From the NCBI GenBank assembly GCA_016218715.1, contig JACRDG010000099.1, positions 1-64,000 on the forward strand: 64,000 nucleotides of DNA, given 5' to 3'. Source of the stretch: Desulfomonile tiedjei. Lineage in GTDB: Bacteria > Desulfobacterota > Desulfomonilia > Desulfomonilales > Desulfomonilaceae. This document shows, one piece after another, positions 34,436 through 43,934 of the stretch; the stretch's first letter is position 1; every line of letters begins with the position of its first letter. The notes below the pieces were generated by a model. That model was not told the DNA's origin and did not search any database. It was given only the letters and a program-made list of their open reading frames with translations. The translations under genes and the position numbers were made by a program.

Positions 34436-34893
34436 GCTCGTACTTTCAAGAGGGATTAGCCGCGCGGATCGTACGCTTACACCGGCGCAAATCCGGAGGA
34501 CTCATCATAAATGCCCTGCAGGATAAGGTCAAGCGGGGGCGCCCGATCGATCGCTTCCAGAGGTCCGAATGAAATGCGATTAGTCTGCCATGAAAATATA
34601 GTCAGTGATAGCAATAAGTTGTATGTCATAAATAAGCCGGTGAATCAGGAGAGATCCGATCGGAGGGCGGTACCGGGCACTCACCCTGGTTGTTTTCACA
34701 GGGTTTTCGCGACGCCAAGAACGGCATTCTTGGAAAAGACCTCATGACAAGCAAATATGAAAACAACGGTATTATACATAGTTAACCATCTGTCATGAAA
34801 AAGATTCAACATTTTCTCAGAAATCACTTGACATATAATTCCCGCTGAATAATTACAGCATCCCAGGACATTCAGTGAAGGAGGGAGGGTACC
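34436..34893 (+). promoter_or_regulatory. AT-rich promoter region of the beta-barrel-like gene
   Basis: This 458-base gap has no supported gene. Its second half is AT-rich and contains TTGACA (34828-34833) with TAATTA (34850-34855) 16 bases on, a candidate promoter 40 bases before the GTG start. A second weaker candidate is TATTATACAT near 34770. A small hairpin, CCAAGAA-cggca-TTCTTGG, lies at 34715-34733. Confidence 0.45.
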
Positions 34894-36054
34894 GTGATAA
34901 AGAAGCCCTTGAATGTATTGGTTTGTCTAGCTATTCTGTTGACACTGACCTCTGCGTCCGCTCTGTGGGGTTATAACGGGACAGGTCTGCCTTCAGGCAC
35001 GGCTATTCAGGGAGACTCGCTCTCTGTCGATCCTGCCGCGAAGACCGTTCCACAGGTCCGTCCCTATGGAGGGACTACCGTATCGAGCCCCGCGGTTTCA
35101 GGAACTTCATCCGGATCACGTCATCGAACCAAGAGCACCGGGAGCCGTTACAGCTCCAACCCCCAAGGTTATGGCACAGGCACGTCCCGGCAGTATGCCA
35201 GCCTCGATCAAGGCTACGCCCCCGGAAACCCGGCGTCGCAAGGCATGTCCGGGCCGTTCGCACCGTGCGGAATCTCGTACGGGTCTTCTCCGTGCGCTCC
35301 ACTGGTCCTGCCGCGGGTGGGCCCCAAGCAGTTCCAGTTGGACGCGAAACTCTGGTATGCCACGCTGAACGCCAGCACCGTCCTCTGGGGGACCATACCG
35401 GGTGGTTTCGTCGCAACCGAGCTGAATCTGCATGACGACCTGGGTTTGAGCAAACAGCAGTACATTCCCGAGTTCGAGGGGCGCTTTCAGCTTCGTTGCA
35501 ACTGGGGGGTGCGCATGTCGTACATGCCTATCCAGTACAAAGACACCACCAGGACCACGCTACCATTCTATTTCGGAAACCTTATTTACGCCGCGTTCGT
35601 ACCCATCGAGACGGAGTGGAACAGGAACATCTGGCGTGCCGAGCTGATCTACGACTGGTTTCAGGCACCACACGCGGTGGCCAGCATCTTCTGCGGGTAC
35701 AGCCTGTACGACGACAAACTGACTGTGCGACAGCCCTTGCTCTTCCAGAGCCGTACGCGGTCCCAGGGCTTCGGACTCGTCAGGAGTGGCGCGATGCTCG
35801 ACCGCGTCATCAGCAAGGTGGGCTGTGGGGGGGCTGTGGCTTCCGTCCACTGTGAGGGCGCGCTCCACTACCTGGAAGGATACGTCGGGTACGACGTGTA
35901 CGGCACGGGGAGAGTGTCCGTGCCGATGGGTTGCGGCCGGTTCGGGTACCTGGAAGCAGGGTGGAGATTCATGGTCCTGGAGCGAAGCTACCCCACCAAT
36001 GTGGATAGAACCAACATGGACGGCGTGATCGGAGCAGTGGGCCTGGTATTTTAG
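34894..36054 (+). CDS. Exported beta-barrel-like protein, paralogue of 60704
   Basis: The start is GTG after GGAGGGAGGGTA. The 386-residue product has a signal peptide (LNVLVCLAILLTLTSASALWG), then an unstructured Ser/Gly/Tyr-rich stretch (about 40-125). From about residue 150 comes alternating beta-strand sequence rich in Tyr, Trp and Gly, ending in VIGAVGLVF with a terminal Phe. It shares architecture and short blocks with the 343-aa protein at 60704, including a DDLGLSKQQYIPEFEGRF-like block and the terminal MDGVIGAVGLVF pattern. Outer-membrane location is inferred. Function unknown. Confidence 0.75.
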   Translation: MIKKPLNVLVCLAILLTLTSASALWGYNGTGLPSGTAIQGDSLSVDPAAKTVPQVRPYGGTTVSSPAVSGTSSGSRHRTKSTGSRYSSNPQGYGTGTSRQYASLDQGYAPGNPASQGMSGPFAPCGISYGSSPCAPLVLPRVGPKQFQLDAKLWYATLNASTVLWGTIPGGFVATELNLHDDLGLSKQQYIPEFEGRFQLRCNWGVRMSYMPIQYKDTTRTTLPFYFGNLIYAAFVPIETEWNRNIWRAELIYDWFQAPHAVASIFCGYSLYDDKLTVRQPLLFQSRTRSQGFGLVRSGAMLDRVISKVGCGGAVASVHCEGALHYLEGYVGYDVYGTGRVSVPMGCGRFGYLEAGWRFMVLERSYPTNVDRTNMDGVIGAVGLVF

Positions 36055-36247
36055 CACGAATGGCTCTACGTGAGTCCTACTGGGTTGGTCAAGGAGTGTG
36101 AACGACGATCGACGGGGGAGCAAGTCGCAGACCCGGGTTCTCGGGGTGTTTCAGCGGGCGCTTCCCTTCAAAGGTTGAATGTCCATCCAGGGTGCCGTGA
36201 GGAGAAGAACTCCACGAGAACCCGAAACTACTGCGACAATGCCCCGG

Positions 36248-36282
36248 CAAGCCCGACCAGTGCACTGGCGGGCTTGTTATTT
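36248..36282 (+). terminator. Intrinsic terminator after the beta-barrel-like gene
   Basis: CAAGCCCG pairs with CGGGCTTG around the self-complementary CCAGTG/CACTGG. The stem is followed by TTATTT. It lies about 190 bases past the stop at 36054 and 112 bases before rplM. Confidence 0.85.
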
Positions 36283-36393
36283 GGGCAGCAATCGCGGTAG
36301 GGTAGGGGTGTCCAGGATTGTCCGCGGGATTCGCTTGACACACGCGCGGACCGGTGGTAAAAACTATGGTTTACACGTTTGAAGAGGTTTGCC

Positions 36394-36825
36394 ATGAAGA
36401 CCTGGGTTCCCAAGAAGGATGATGTAGTCGAGAAGAAATGGTTCGTGATCGACGCCAAGGATAAGGTCCTGGGACGGGTTGCCGTCGAAGCCGCACGGAT
36501 GCTCCGGGGAAAGAACAAGCCCCAGTTTACCCCGTACGCGGATGCCGGGGACTTCGTCGTGGTGATCAATGCGGCCAAGGTTCGTCTGACGGGGAAGAAG
36601 CTCGAGCAGAAAATGTACTACCGCTACAGTGGCTACCAGGGCGGCCTCAAGGTCACCCAGGCCTCGACGCTGCTCAAGGCGAAACCGGAACGCCTGTTCT
36701 GGCTGGCGGTGAGAGGTATGCTCCCCAAGAATACCCTCGGCCGAGCACAACTCAAGAAGCTGAAGGTGTACGCGGGCGATACCCATCCCCATGCAGCACA
36801 GAAGCCGGAAGCCTATCAGTTATAG
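36394..36825 (+). CDS. rplM: 50S ribosomal protein L13
   Basis: The 143-residue protein begins [19 protein letters not shown] and holds the family segments [18 protein letters not shown] (here [15 protein letters not shown]), [30 protein letters not shown], and [14 protein letters not shown] ([13 protein letters not shown]). It is an early-assembling large-subunit protein. The ATG follows GAAGAGG. An in-frame TTG 15 bases earlier is unlikely. The rpsI gene follows by 16 bases, the standard bacterial L13-S9 pair. Confidence 0.98.
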   Translation: MKTWVPKKDDVVEKKWFVIDAKDKVLGRVAVEAARMLRGKNKPQFTPYADAGDFVVVINAAKVRLTGKKLEQKMYYRYSGYQGGLKVTQASTLLKAKPERLFWLAVRGMLPKNTLGRAQLKKLKVYAGDTHPHAAQKPEAYQL

Positions 36826-36840
36826 TCCTGGAGTAACGAC

Positions 36841-37233
36841 ATGAGTGACGATCAGTATTACGCGACCGGTAAAAGAAAGAATGCGGTAGCCAGGGTTTGG
36901 CTCAAGCCGGGGAGCGGCAACATCGTGGTCAACGAGCGCGGCCTGGACGAATACTTCCGCCGTCAGACATCCAGAATGGTCATCATGCAGCCGTTCGAGT
37001 TGACCCAAACCGTCGGCCGCTTCGATGTGATGGTCGTCGTACACGGCGGTGGCCTGTCCGGCCAGGCTGGAGCGGTGAAGCACGGCATCAGCAGGGCATT
37101 GCTCGGGGCGAGCACGTCGCACCGGCCGGTGCTCAAGGCCGCAGGCTTCCTCACCCGGGATTCTCGGGTCAAAGAGCGGAAAAAATACGGGAAGCGCGGC
37201 GCCAGAGCGAGCTTCCAGTTCTCCAAACGTTAA
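36841..37233 (+). CDS. rpsI: 30S ribosomal protein S9
   Basis: The 130-residue protein starts [16 protein letters not shown] and ends with the basic SFQFSKR tail that reaches toward the P-site t[23 protein letters not shown] is the family-standard C-terminus. It is translated 16 bases after rplM. Its stop converges with the sirtuin gene (minus strand), with 15 bases between and no clear hairpin there. Confidence 0.98.
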   Translation: MSDDQYYATGKRKNAVARVWLKPGSGNIVVNERGLDEYFRRQTSRMVIMQPFELTQTVGRFDVMVVVHGGGLSGQAGAVKHGISRALLGASTSHRPVLKAAGFLTRDSRVKERKKYGKRGARASFQFSKR

Positions 37234-37248
37234 TACTACGCCGGCAGG

Positions 37249-38040
37249 TCACCGGGCGTCCACTTCACCTTGCAGCAAACGGTGCTGTTTCATCAGGGCG
37301 TCCATGACCTCTCCTGCCTTCCCCTTGAGAACGACATCCATGTACTGGTCGTAGGGCGTGGCGTCGAGGTTCGCCAGAATAAGCGAAGCTCCGCCGCGTT
37401 TCGCGTCCAGTGGCAGAAAACACGCCGGCTGAACCACAAGTGAAGACCCGATCGTGATGAAGAGGTCGCACGCGCGTGCGTGGACGAAGGCCTCTTGCAG
37501 GACATCCGCGGGGAGGGATTGTCCGAAGGCTATAGTCGCGCACTTGAGCGGTCCCCCGCAGTGCGGGCAGTGAGGCACCTCGATCCCCTCTCGATCCATC
37601 ATGTCCGTTATCTCTTCCCGGGGCCACCTGGCATTGCAGTCCAGGCAGGTCACTTCTCTCACCGTCCCGTGAAGTTCGTAGATCTTGTCAGGGGAATTTC
37701 CGGCCTTAAGGTGGAGGCCGTCGATGTTCTGGGTGATGAGCGCGAGCAGTCGGCCGGTCTTCTCGATCTCCACCACTGCTTGGTGTGCAGCGTTCGGCAT
37801 CGCGTCCCGCATGGGAGGATATCGGGCGCGGTCGTATTCCCAGTAGAGTTTGCGATATCGCTCGTGAGAGCGGAACTTCTGATACGTCAGGTCGTCAGGA
37901 TTGTATTGGCTCCAGATCCCCCCCGGAGATCGAAAGTCCGGTATCCCCGACTCGGTCGATATGCCCGCACCCGTAAAGACGACGATTCTCCTCGCGTCGC
38001 GAAGCATACGGGCTGCGGTTTTCAGCGCGTCCGTGTCCAT
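37249..38040 (-). CDS. cobB: NAD-dependent protein deacylase, Sir2/CobB type
   Basis: The 263-residue sirtuin removes acyl groups from lysines using NAD+. Motifs include GAGISTESGIPDFRSPGGIW (NAD-binding loop, about residues 22-41), TQNIDGLH, the catalytic His in LHGTV, and a zinc site with CLDC and CPHCGG. The ATG at 38040 has AGGAG just upstream; an earlier in-frame start would add an unlikely N-terminal tail. It points toward rpsI. Whether it prefers acetyl or succinyl lysine cannot be told from what I see. Confidence 0.93.
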   Translation of the reverse strand: MDTDALKTAARMLRDARRIVVFTGAGISTESGIPDFRSPGGIWSQYNPDDLTYQKFRSHERYRKLYWEYDRARYPPMRDAMPNAAHQAVVEIEKTGRLLALITQNIDGLHLKAGNSPDKIYELHGTVREVTCLDCNARWPREEITDMMDREGIEVPHCPHCGGPLKCATIAFGQSLPADVLQEAFVHARACDLFITIGSSLVVQPACFLPLDAKRGGASLILANLDATPYDQYMDVVLKGKAGEVMDALMKQHRLLQGEVDAR

Positions 38041-38179
38041 GTGAGGCTCCTGACCGGGGAGTACCCGCTGATTACCCCTCTGCGCGTGGGGAGGACTAGG
38101 TACAGGTTTTCGCAAATACGGTCACGTATTCCCGTGGGACGCGGTCTCCGTTCATCGCCCCGGCATCACTGGCTGGATT

Positions 38180-38240
38180 GGTGGGACAGGCATCTTTTGC
38201 CTGTCATTTCTCTCTGGACAGGCAAGATGCCCGTCCCACC
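38180..38240. repeat. Imperfect palindromic repeat, GGTGGGAC arms
   Basis: The left arm (GGTGGGACAGGCATCTT, then TTGCCTGTC) is matched by the inverse of the right arm (GACAGGCAAGATGCCCGTCC, then CACC). They differ by one substitution and a 2-base indel across about 25 bases. The left arm also folds on itself (GACAGGCA with TGCCTGTC). It lies in the gap between the sirtuin and the small exported gene. Confidence 0.8.
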
Positions 38241-38344
38241 GTGCTCCCCGAAATGCGTGACCGAACTTGCGAAAAGATGCATACGTGACGGTCGCCCCAG
38301 TTGCCTCCCGAGCCGGAATCCGTCTCAACGTGAACACGGAACGT

Positions 38345-38620
38345 TCATCGTTTCTCTGGCTGATTGTCCTTGCGCCGGGGTGGAATCTTGCACTTGTCAA
38401 GCTTTCTCATGGCATTCTTGACGGACACGATTTTGTCGAGTATCTCCGTCAAGCCGTCAAAGGTTATCTCCTTCGACTCCGGAAGCTTTCGGGTTGCGTA
38501 CTCGTGGTATTCCTGCCTGAGCCGCACCAGTTCCCGGGTCATCTCTCCGCAACTTTTCGCGTGGGTGATCCAGGGAACGCTCAGTACCAAGAACAACGCG
38601 GTAAACGCGATCTTCATCAT
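38345..38620 (-). CDS. Small exported protein (91 aa)
   Basis: The 91-residue product has a signal peptide (MMKIAFTALFLVLSVPWITHA) followed by a charged, helical mature chain (residues 22-91) with two cysteines, CGEM (about residue 24) and DKCKI (about residue 77), which could form a disulphide. The tail is strongly basic (PPRRKDNQPEKR). Two adjacent ATG codons exist. It lies 125 bases downstream of the giant TPR-CHAT gene on the same strand and could be co-transcribed. No family recognised. Confidence 0.6.
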   Translation of the reverse strand: MMKIAFTALFLVLSVPWITHAKSCGEMTRELVRLRQEYHEYATRKLPESKEITFDGLTEILDKIVSVKNAMRKLDKCKIPPRRKDNQPEKR

Positions 38621-38745
38621 GGGGACCCTGCAAGTCGCTTTGGCTTTGCCGCGGGAGTGCGATCGGTCCGGTCAGGCCTTTTCCGCCCCCGTTCCCAGGG
38701 GTGGGAGGTGGAGGCCGCCTCCGTGTTGCGGCAGGCACCACGATA

Positions 38746-41700
38746 TCACATGCTGAGCAGTTTGCGCCAGGCAGATACGCCCTGGAAGCGCATGCGCTGC
38801 TGATCCGGTTTGAGATGCGACGGAGGGAACGCCACGGTCCATTCTCCCATGAGAACGAACGGGGCCCAATAGAACGGATGGCTCGTCGCCGGGTTTGACA
38901 GGAGCGCAAGCTTCGCGCGGCGGAGTGCTTCGGTTTTGCTCCCATCGCTGAGATTGCGGTACATGTCGATGAAGAGCTTCGCAGTGCTGTCGTCGTTTAC
39001 CTGCCAAAGGCTCAGCACCACCGAGTCGGTCCCTGCAAAGAGAAAGGCCCGAGATAATGCGAGGATGCCGTCGCCTTCCGCGGTGTACGGAGAGCCGCCG
39101 GTGAGGCATGAGGAGAGAACCACCAGATCCGAATTGAGCTTGAGCCCGAATACTTCACCGAGTTGGAGAAACCCGTCATTCTCTCGGTCTCCGAATAGAG
39201 AGAAGAGGATGGCCGGCTGCTGCTGGAATTTGCCGGAGCCTGAAACCAGGACTCCGTGGGTGGCCAGGTGGATGTAGCTGTAGCGGCTCAAGTCAGCTTT
39301 CTTGAAGAGCGACTCGGTGGCTTGATCGCCGAAGTAGACCTGGGTGGGGCCTCCCATGAGTTTGGCGATTTCCGAGATCTCGCGCCGCGCGCCCGGCAAT
39401 GAGCGAAGCTCGGCGGTGCGCGACGGACGAGTGGTGTGCGTGACCGTGGTCAGGAGGCGATCCGCACCGGGATTAGGCTCTTTGGTCTTGGTCGGATCGG
39501 TATACAGAGCGTCTCCGAAGGCCGCAAGACTCCACCCGGGCTCTTTCTCATGTTTTCTTGCGCGCACGTTGGAGAGAACGGACGCGGAGGGGGCATAAGA
39601 GAACGCATAGTTCTCCACGAGGTACGTGGGACGGTCGCTGGCCGACCAGAACCGTTTTCCCGCGTGACTCTTCGAACTGACGAGTATTTCAAAGGGCAGG
39701 GAGGCCAGAGGTCCGTGTGGAACTACCACCACCGCTTTCTTCGCGGCAAGAAAATATTCTACAGGTGCGATGAGCCTTGAATATAGGCGATGCGCGACTG
39801 AAGGATCCCAGTTCGAAGGAGTGTCCGAGCGATGCAGCGGTTTGATAAGGGTTTCGATATCTCGTTCCATCTCCTTGCTCGGGTACTGAATGGAATGCGC
39901 GTGGAAGCGGTTCTTGTCGATGGCGAACAGATAGGTGCGCGCCCTTGTCACCATGTAGACCAGGATCGCCTCTTCCGGACGGATCACGTCTTTCTGGAGC
40001 TGGTGAACGGAAATGGGTTTGGGGAAGCGTAGGTCCGCATAGGACGGGTACTCCTTCGTGAGTCGATCCTTGAGTTTTCTGAACGCGTCTTCCTTGAGTC
40101 GGCGTTCGTCGAGGATCTTCTTGACCTGAGCCTGGTCGGGATGGACCCGGGAGAGTTCGGCGGCCAGCCGCGAGTGGAGCTTCCGAAGACCGAGCTTGAG
40201 ACTCTTCTCTTTAATGAGCAGCTCTTTGGGCAGGTCTGAGAAGGCGCTCACGTTAATCTTGGCAAGAACGTTCTCGAACTCGGCCGCCTTAAGTTTCTCC
40301 ACGATGCGCAGCGCCTGGGCGTCGTACGCGCCCTCGGGGTCTTTCCGAGCCAGTCGCATCATCACTCTCAGAGTAGTCTCGAACAGAGAATTCTTGCCGC
40401 CAAAGATGAAGTCATCCTCGTCCAACTCTTCAACGATGTCGGCTTCCATAGCTTCCAGAATCGTTATGGCCTTGCGATACGATTCCAGCGCTTCGCCAAG
40501 GCTGTTCTTTTCCTCGAGCGCCCTGCCCATGATGAAGTAGGCTTTCCAGAGCATGCTCCTGTCTTCGGAGTTCTGAGAAATGACGAACGCGCGCTTCAAA
40601 TCCGCGACCGCTGCGTCGAAACCGCCGAGGATAGACGTCACGAGCGCCATCTGGAGAAGGTTCTCGTTTACGCCTCGCCGGTCTCCGATTTTGGTCCGGA
40701 TCTCACTCGCTTCTCTGTAGCTGTCCAGCGCGACCCGCGGGCGGCCCAGCACCTGATACAGGGTCCCCATGCGCGTGAGCACGCGAGCCTCGGTTCGTTC
40801 GTCTTTGGTGTCCCTCGTGATCGCGAGCGCCTGCTGGTGGCGCTTGAGCGCAGCCTCCGGGTCGCCCAGCTTGCTCAGGATGTCCCCCAGGCGGATCAAT
40901 TCGCTCTTCTGCTTCTCGAGGTCGCGCAGCTCGGTGTTGAGCCGCAACGCGTCCTCGAAGAAATCCTTGGCCTTGGCATAATCTTCGGTCATGTAGTAGA
41001 CGTTGGCGATCCGGTCGTCGATCTTGGCCAGGTCACTGTAATTTCCATGGGTCTGACAAGAGGTAAGGGCTTTGTGATAATGCTCCAAGGCCCGTTCGAA
41101 ATCCCGGAAGCCTTCGTAGATTTCCCCGAGGTAATAGTGGAGATCGGTCGATTGCGATGCCGGCAGACCGAGTTCGGACAGGAGCTTGAGGGCCTTATGG
41201 AGGTTCGGCAACGCGGTTTCATAGTCTTCCGTCTTGACCTGAACCACCGCGATGCCGCTCAGAGCCCAGAGTTCTCCTTGCCGATCCCCTTGCTGTCTCA
41301 TTTCCGTGAGGGTTTCCTGCAGGAGAGCCAAAGCCTTTGCGTATTCCCCTGCGTCTTCCAGTACGGTAGCCATTTTCAATCGTATGGAGGACAGTGCCCG
41401 CCCTTCGTTCAAGCTTCGAGCGAGACTCATCGCCTTCTTCAGCGACGACAGTGCTCCGCTCGCGTTCCCTTTGGCTCGTTCCAGCATGGCCTGTTCTGTA
41501 AGAATGGCCATCTCTCCAGCCTGGTTGTTGATGCGCTTGTTCATCTTCGCGGCTTCGTCCAGGGAGGTGGTCGCGTTTTTCAAGTCTCCCTTTGCCAGGT
41601 AGACCCGTCCCATGCTGGTCAGGTTGGTTGCCGCACCCCGGGAATCCTGGATCTGGCGCTGAATCGCCAGAGCGGCGCTGAACTTTTCCAGGGCCGTGGC

Positions 41701-43833
41701 CTGCGCCCCGCGAGCGGCCTCAGCGTTACCCAGATTCGTAAGAATGTCGGCTTCTCCCTTTCGGTCCGACAGATCGCGATAAATGGCCAGAGCCTGATCG
41801 AGATGCTGCACACCGTCCACGATGCGGTTCCTGTGCCGAAGGACGTTGCCGGTATTGGCGAGGTTCGCCGCGTGCCCTCTACGGTCCCCGATCCCCTTGG
41901 CCAGGTCGAGCGCTTTGTTGAAGTATTCGAGCGCCTTGTCGTGGTCGCCGACGTGCTTATAGTAGACACCCAAAGCTGTCAAATCCCGCCCTTCGCCGAA
42001 CCGGTCGGACAACGCCCGATGGCTTTCCAGCGCCTGCAGAAAAGCCTTTTCAGCCAGATCCCTGCGCCCCTGCATTTCATAGGCGAGCCCGCTTAGATGG
42101 TCACAGTCGGCCATGGACCGGCGGTCGTTCAGCTCACCGAACTCGGCACGGGCGTCCTTCGCGTCCTGGAGTGCCCGCTCCGAATTGTCCCGGGAGAGAC
42201 GGAAGCGCGCGAGAGCCAGCCGAACCGCGGCTCGGGAGCGACGATCCACACCGGCCTTCACGTCCTCGACCGCTTCCTTGAGCAGCTTCGCTGCGGTTTC
42301 CGGATCCCCGGTGCTGCCGTGCATCTCCGCCAGCAGAGCGCGCGTCAGTGCAGCCTGGTTGCGATCGTGGACCCTCTTGGACACTGCGAGGGATGCATCC
42401 GCATATTCCAGTGCCTTATGGACGTATCCCTGGCGGAAATAGACCTCACCGATCTGACGAAGCGCGGCAGCCTCACCGCCCTGAACCGACAAACTCCGGA
42501 ACTCGTGCAGGGCCTTGCCAGCCAGCGCCAGTGCAGACTCGAACTTGGCCCGATCCGCCTCCAGGCCCGCCAGCCTGAGGCGAACGCGCGCGACCATGAT
42601 GGCGTCCCCGGCTTCCTCATACAGCCTCAGCGCGGCGTTGAGGCTGTTGGTGGCCTGGGCCGCCTTGCCTTCGGCTGCCAGGGCCATTCCACTGACGAGC
42701 AACGGCAACGCGCTGTTCCCCGCGTGTGGTTCGCCGAGGAGCGCCTTCCCTTCATCCAGGGACTTCCGGCTCGCAGCCAGATCTCCCTGGAGTTGGTCGA
42801 TGTATGCAAGTCGAAAGAGGGTTTCCCCTACCTCTTTTGCACTATTGGCATCGCGATAGAGTTTCAACGCCTTCGTGAAATTGGCCTTCGCAGCCGAATA
42901 GTCCGATCGGGACAAATGGGTCTCGCCGACGAGCAGATTTATCCGGGCGGATTCTGTCTGGTTGGAATCCTTGGCGAGAAACGTCAGGGCACGGTTGAGC
43001 GCGGCGAGCGCCTCGCCGTGCTTGTGGAGCCGGAGCAGGCAGGTCGCCATGTTCTCCAGGAGCTTCGGTTTTTCCGCTGCCTCTGATTCTGGGAGCAGCT
43101 TCAGAGCCTCATCGAAGGATTTTATTGCTGCCGGATAGTCGGCCATGGCCATCTGGATGCGGCCTGTCAGCAGGTAGTCGAGACTTCGGGCTCTGGCGTT
43201 TTTGAGGGTCTTGTTCAGGTCGATGGCGCGGTTCAGGTATTCCAGGGCCTCTTTGTCCTTGCGGAGCTGGTGGGAGACACGCGCCAGAGCCGAAAGCACC
43301 ACTGCCGATGCCTTCTGATCCTTGGCTGCCGTGAGCTTTTCCAACGCCACTTTGTATGCCTCGAACGCTAGGGTGTGATCTCCATTCTTCTCAAGCTCTG
43401 CCGCGCGATTCAGCATCGAAGCGAGGTCTTCCACCGGTCGCTTCTCCGGGGCCGGCTCCGCTGTCGAGCTTGGCTGTGCTTGAATGGTGGAGGGGTCTTC
43501 TTTCTGCACTTCAACCGTCGGACCTTGCTCGGGCGGAGTCTGCGCCGAACTGGGTTCAGGCTCGGGGCTCGGCGCAGGTGCCTCAGGGACTGGCTCGGGA
43601 GCACGCGCCGGACGAGACCAAGGCTTGACGGGAGCATCGTGCAGCCTCCTGGGCCCGGGCGCCTCTCCCCCGCCCATGAGGGCTTCAATGCGTGTTCCGC
43701 CGAAAACCTCCGTGTCATCGGGTTCCGCGAGAACTCGTTCCGGGTAGACAGCGCCGGCCACCAGCAGGCACGCGCACGCCGCCGCAGTGGCAAAATCTAC
43801 GTATCTGAACCTTTGTTGGAAGAATCGAATCAT
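38746..43833 (-). CDS. Exported giant TPR-CHAT protein (caspase-like protease fold)
   Basis: The 1695-residue protein has an N-terminal hydrophobic signal (FATAAACACLLVAGAVYP) and a Pro/Glu-rich linker (about residues 45-125). A very long array of tetratricopeptide repeats follows (about 130-1200; recurring LEYFNKALDL and ALEYHHKAL-type helices). The C-terminal CHAT domain keeps the His (THGVLVSG, about 1526) and Cys (SSCLTGG, about 1576) of the clan CD protease dyad, and ends in WAPFVLMGEW. CHAT proteins are proteases or protease-like partners scaffolded by TPRs. Export would place this one outside the cytoplasm. The ATG at 43833 has GAAGGAAAC upstream. Lgt lies 101 bases upstream. Confidence 0.88.
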   Translation of the reverse strand: MIRFFQQRFRYVDFATAAACACLLVAGAVYPERVLAEPDDTEVFGGTRIEALMGGGEAPGPRRLHDAPVKPWSRPARAPEPVPEAPAPSPEPEPSSAQTPPEQGPTVEVQKEDPSTIQAQPSSTAEPAPEKRPVEDLASMLNRAAELEKNGDHTLAFEAYKVALEKLTAAKDQKASAVVLSALARVSHQLRKDKEALEYLNRAIDLNKTLKNARARSLDYLLTGRIQMAMADYPAAIKSFDEALKLLPESEAAEKPKLLENMATCLLRLHKHGEALAALNRALTFLAKDSNQTESARINLLVGETHLSRSDYSAAKANFTKALKLYRDANSAKEVGETLFRLAYIDQLQGDLAASRKSLDEGKALLGEPHAGNSALPLLVSGMALAAEGKAAQATNSLNAALRLYEEAGDAIMVARVRLRLAGLEADRAKFESALALAGKALHEFRSLSVQGGEAAALRQIGEVYFRQGYVHKALEYADASLAVSKRVHDRNQAALTRALLAEMHGSTGDPETAAKLLKEAVEDVKAGVDRRSRAAVRLALARFRLSRDNSERALQDAKDARAEFGELNDRRSMADCDHLSGLAYEMQGRRDLAEKAFLQALESHRALSDRFGEGRDLTALGVYYKHVGDHDKALEYFNKALDLAKGIGDRRGHAANLANTGNVLRHRNRIVDGVQHLDQALAIYRDLSDRKGEADILTNLGNAEAARGAQATALEKFSAALAIQRQIQDSRGAATNLTSMGRVYLAKGDLKNATTSLDEAAKMNKRINNQAGEMAILTEQAMLERAKGNASGALSSLKKAMSLARSLNEGRALSSIRLKMATVLEDAGEYAKALALLQETLTEMRQQGDRQGELWALSGIAVVQVKTEDYETALPNLHKALKLLSELGLPASQSTDLHYYLGEIYEGFRDFERALEHYHKALTSCQTHGNYSDLAKIDDRIANVYYMTEDYAKAKDFFEDALRLNTELRDLEKQKSELIRLGDILSKLGDPEAALKRHQQALAITRDTKDERTEARVLTRMGTLYQVLGRPRVALDSYREASEIRTKIGDRRGVNENLLQMALVTSILGGFDAAVADLKRAFVISQNSEDRSMLWKAYFIMGRALEEKNSLGEALESYRKAITILEAMEADIVEELDEDDFIFGGKNSLFETTLRVMMRLARKDPEGAYDAQALRIVEKLKAAEFENVLAKINVSAFSDLPKELLIKEKSLKLGLRKLHSRLAAELSRVHPDQAQVKKILDERRLKEDAFRKLKDRLTKEYPSYADLRFPKPISVHQLQKDVIRPEEAILVYMVTRARTYLFAIDKNRFHAHSIQYPSKEMERDIETLIKPLHRSDTPSNWDPSVAHRLYSRLIAPVEYFLAAKKAVVVVPHGPLASLPFEILVSSKSHAGKRFWSASDRPTYLVENYAFSYAPSASVLSNVRARKHEKEPGWSLAAFGDALYTDPTKTKEPNPGADRLLTTVTHTTRPSRTAELRSLPGARREISEIAKLMGGPTQVYFGDQATESLFKKADLSRYSYIHLATHGVLVSGSGKFQQQPAILFSLFGDRENDGFLQLGEVFGLKLNSDLVVLSSCLTGGSPYTAEGDGILALSRAFLFAGTDSVVLSLWQVNDDSTAKLFIDMYRNLSDGSKTEALRRAKLALLSNPATSHPFYWAPFVLMGEWTVAFPPSHLKPDQQRMRFQGVSAWRKLLSM

Positions 43834-43934
43834 GTTTCCTTCGCTTTCGCAGTGATCGGCAGCCGTTTGGAAGCGGTCAACCGGCAACGCCCGCCCCGGA
43901 TGAACCGACAGGCGAAGCAGCCGCGCGAGTGCCG

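Noticed and set aside
40837..42096. 419-codon plus-strand frame opposite the TPR array
   Set aside because: Lies wholly within the TPR-CHAT gene; long antisense frames are expected opposite repetitive GC-rich coding DNA.
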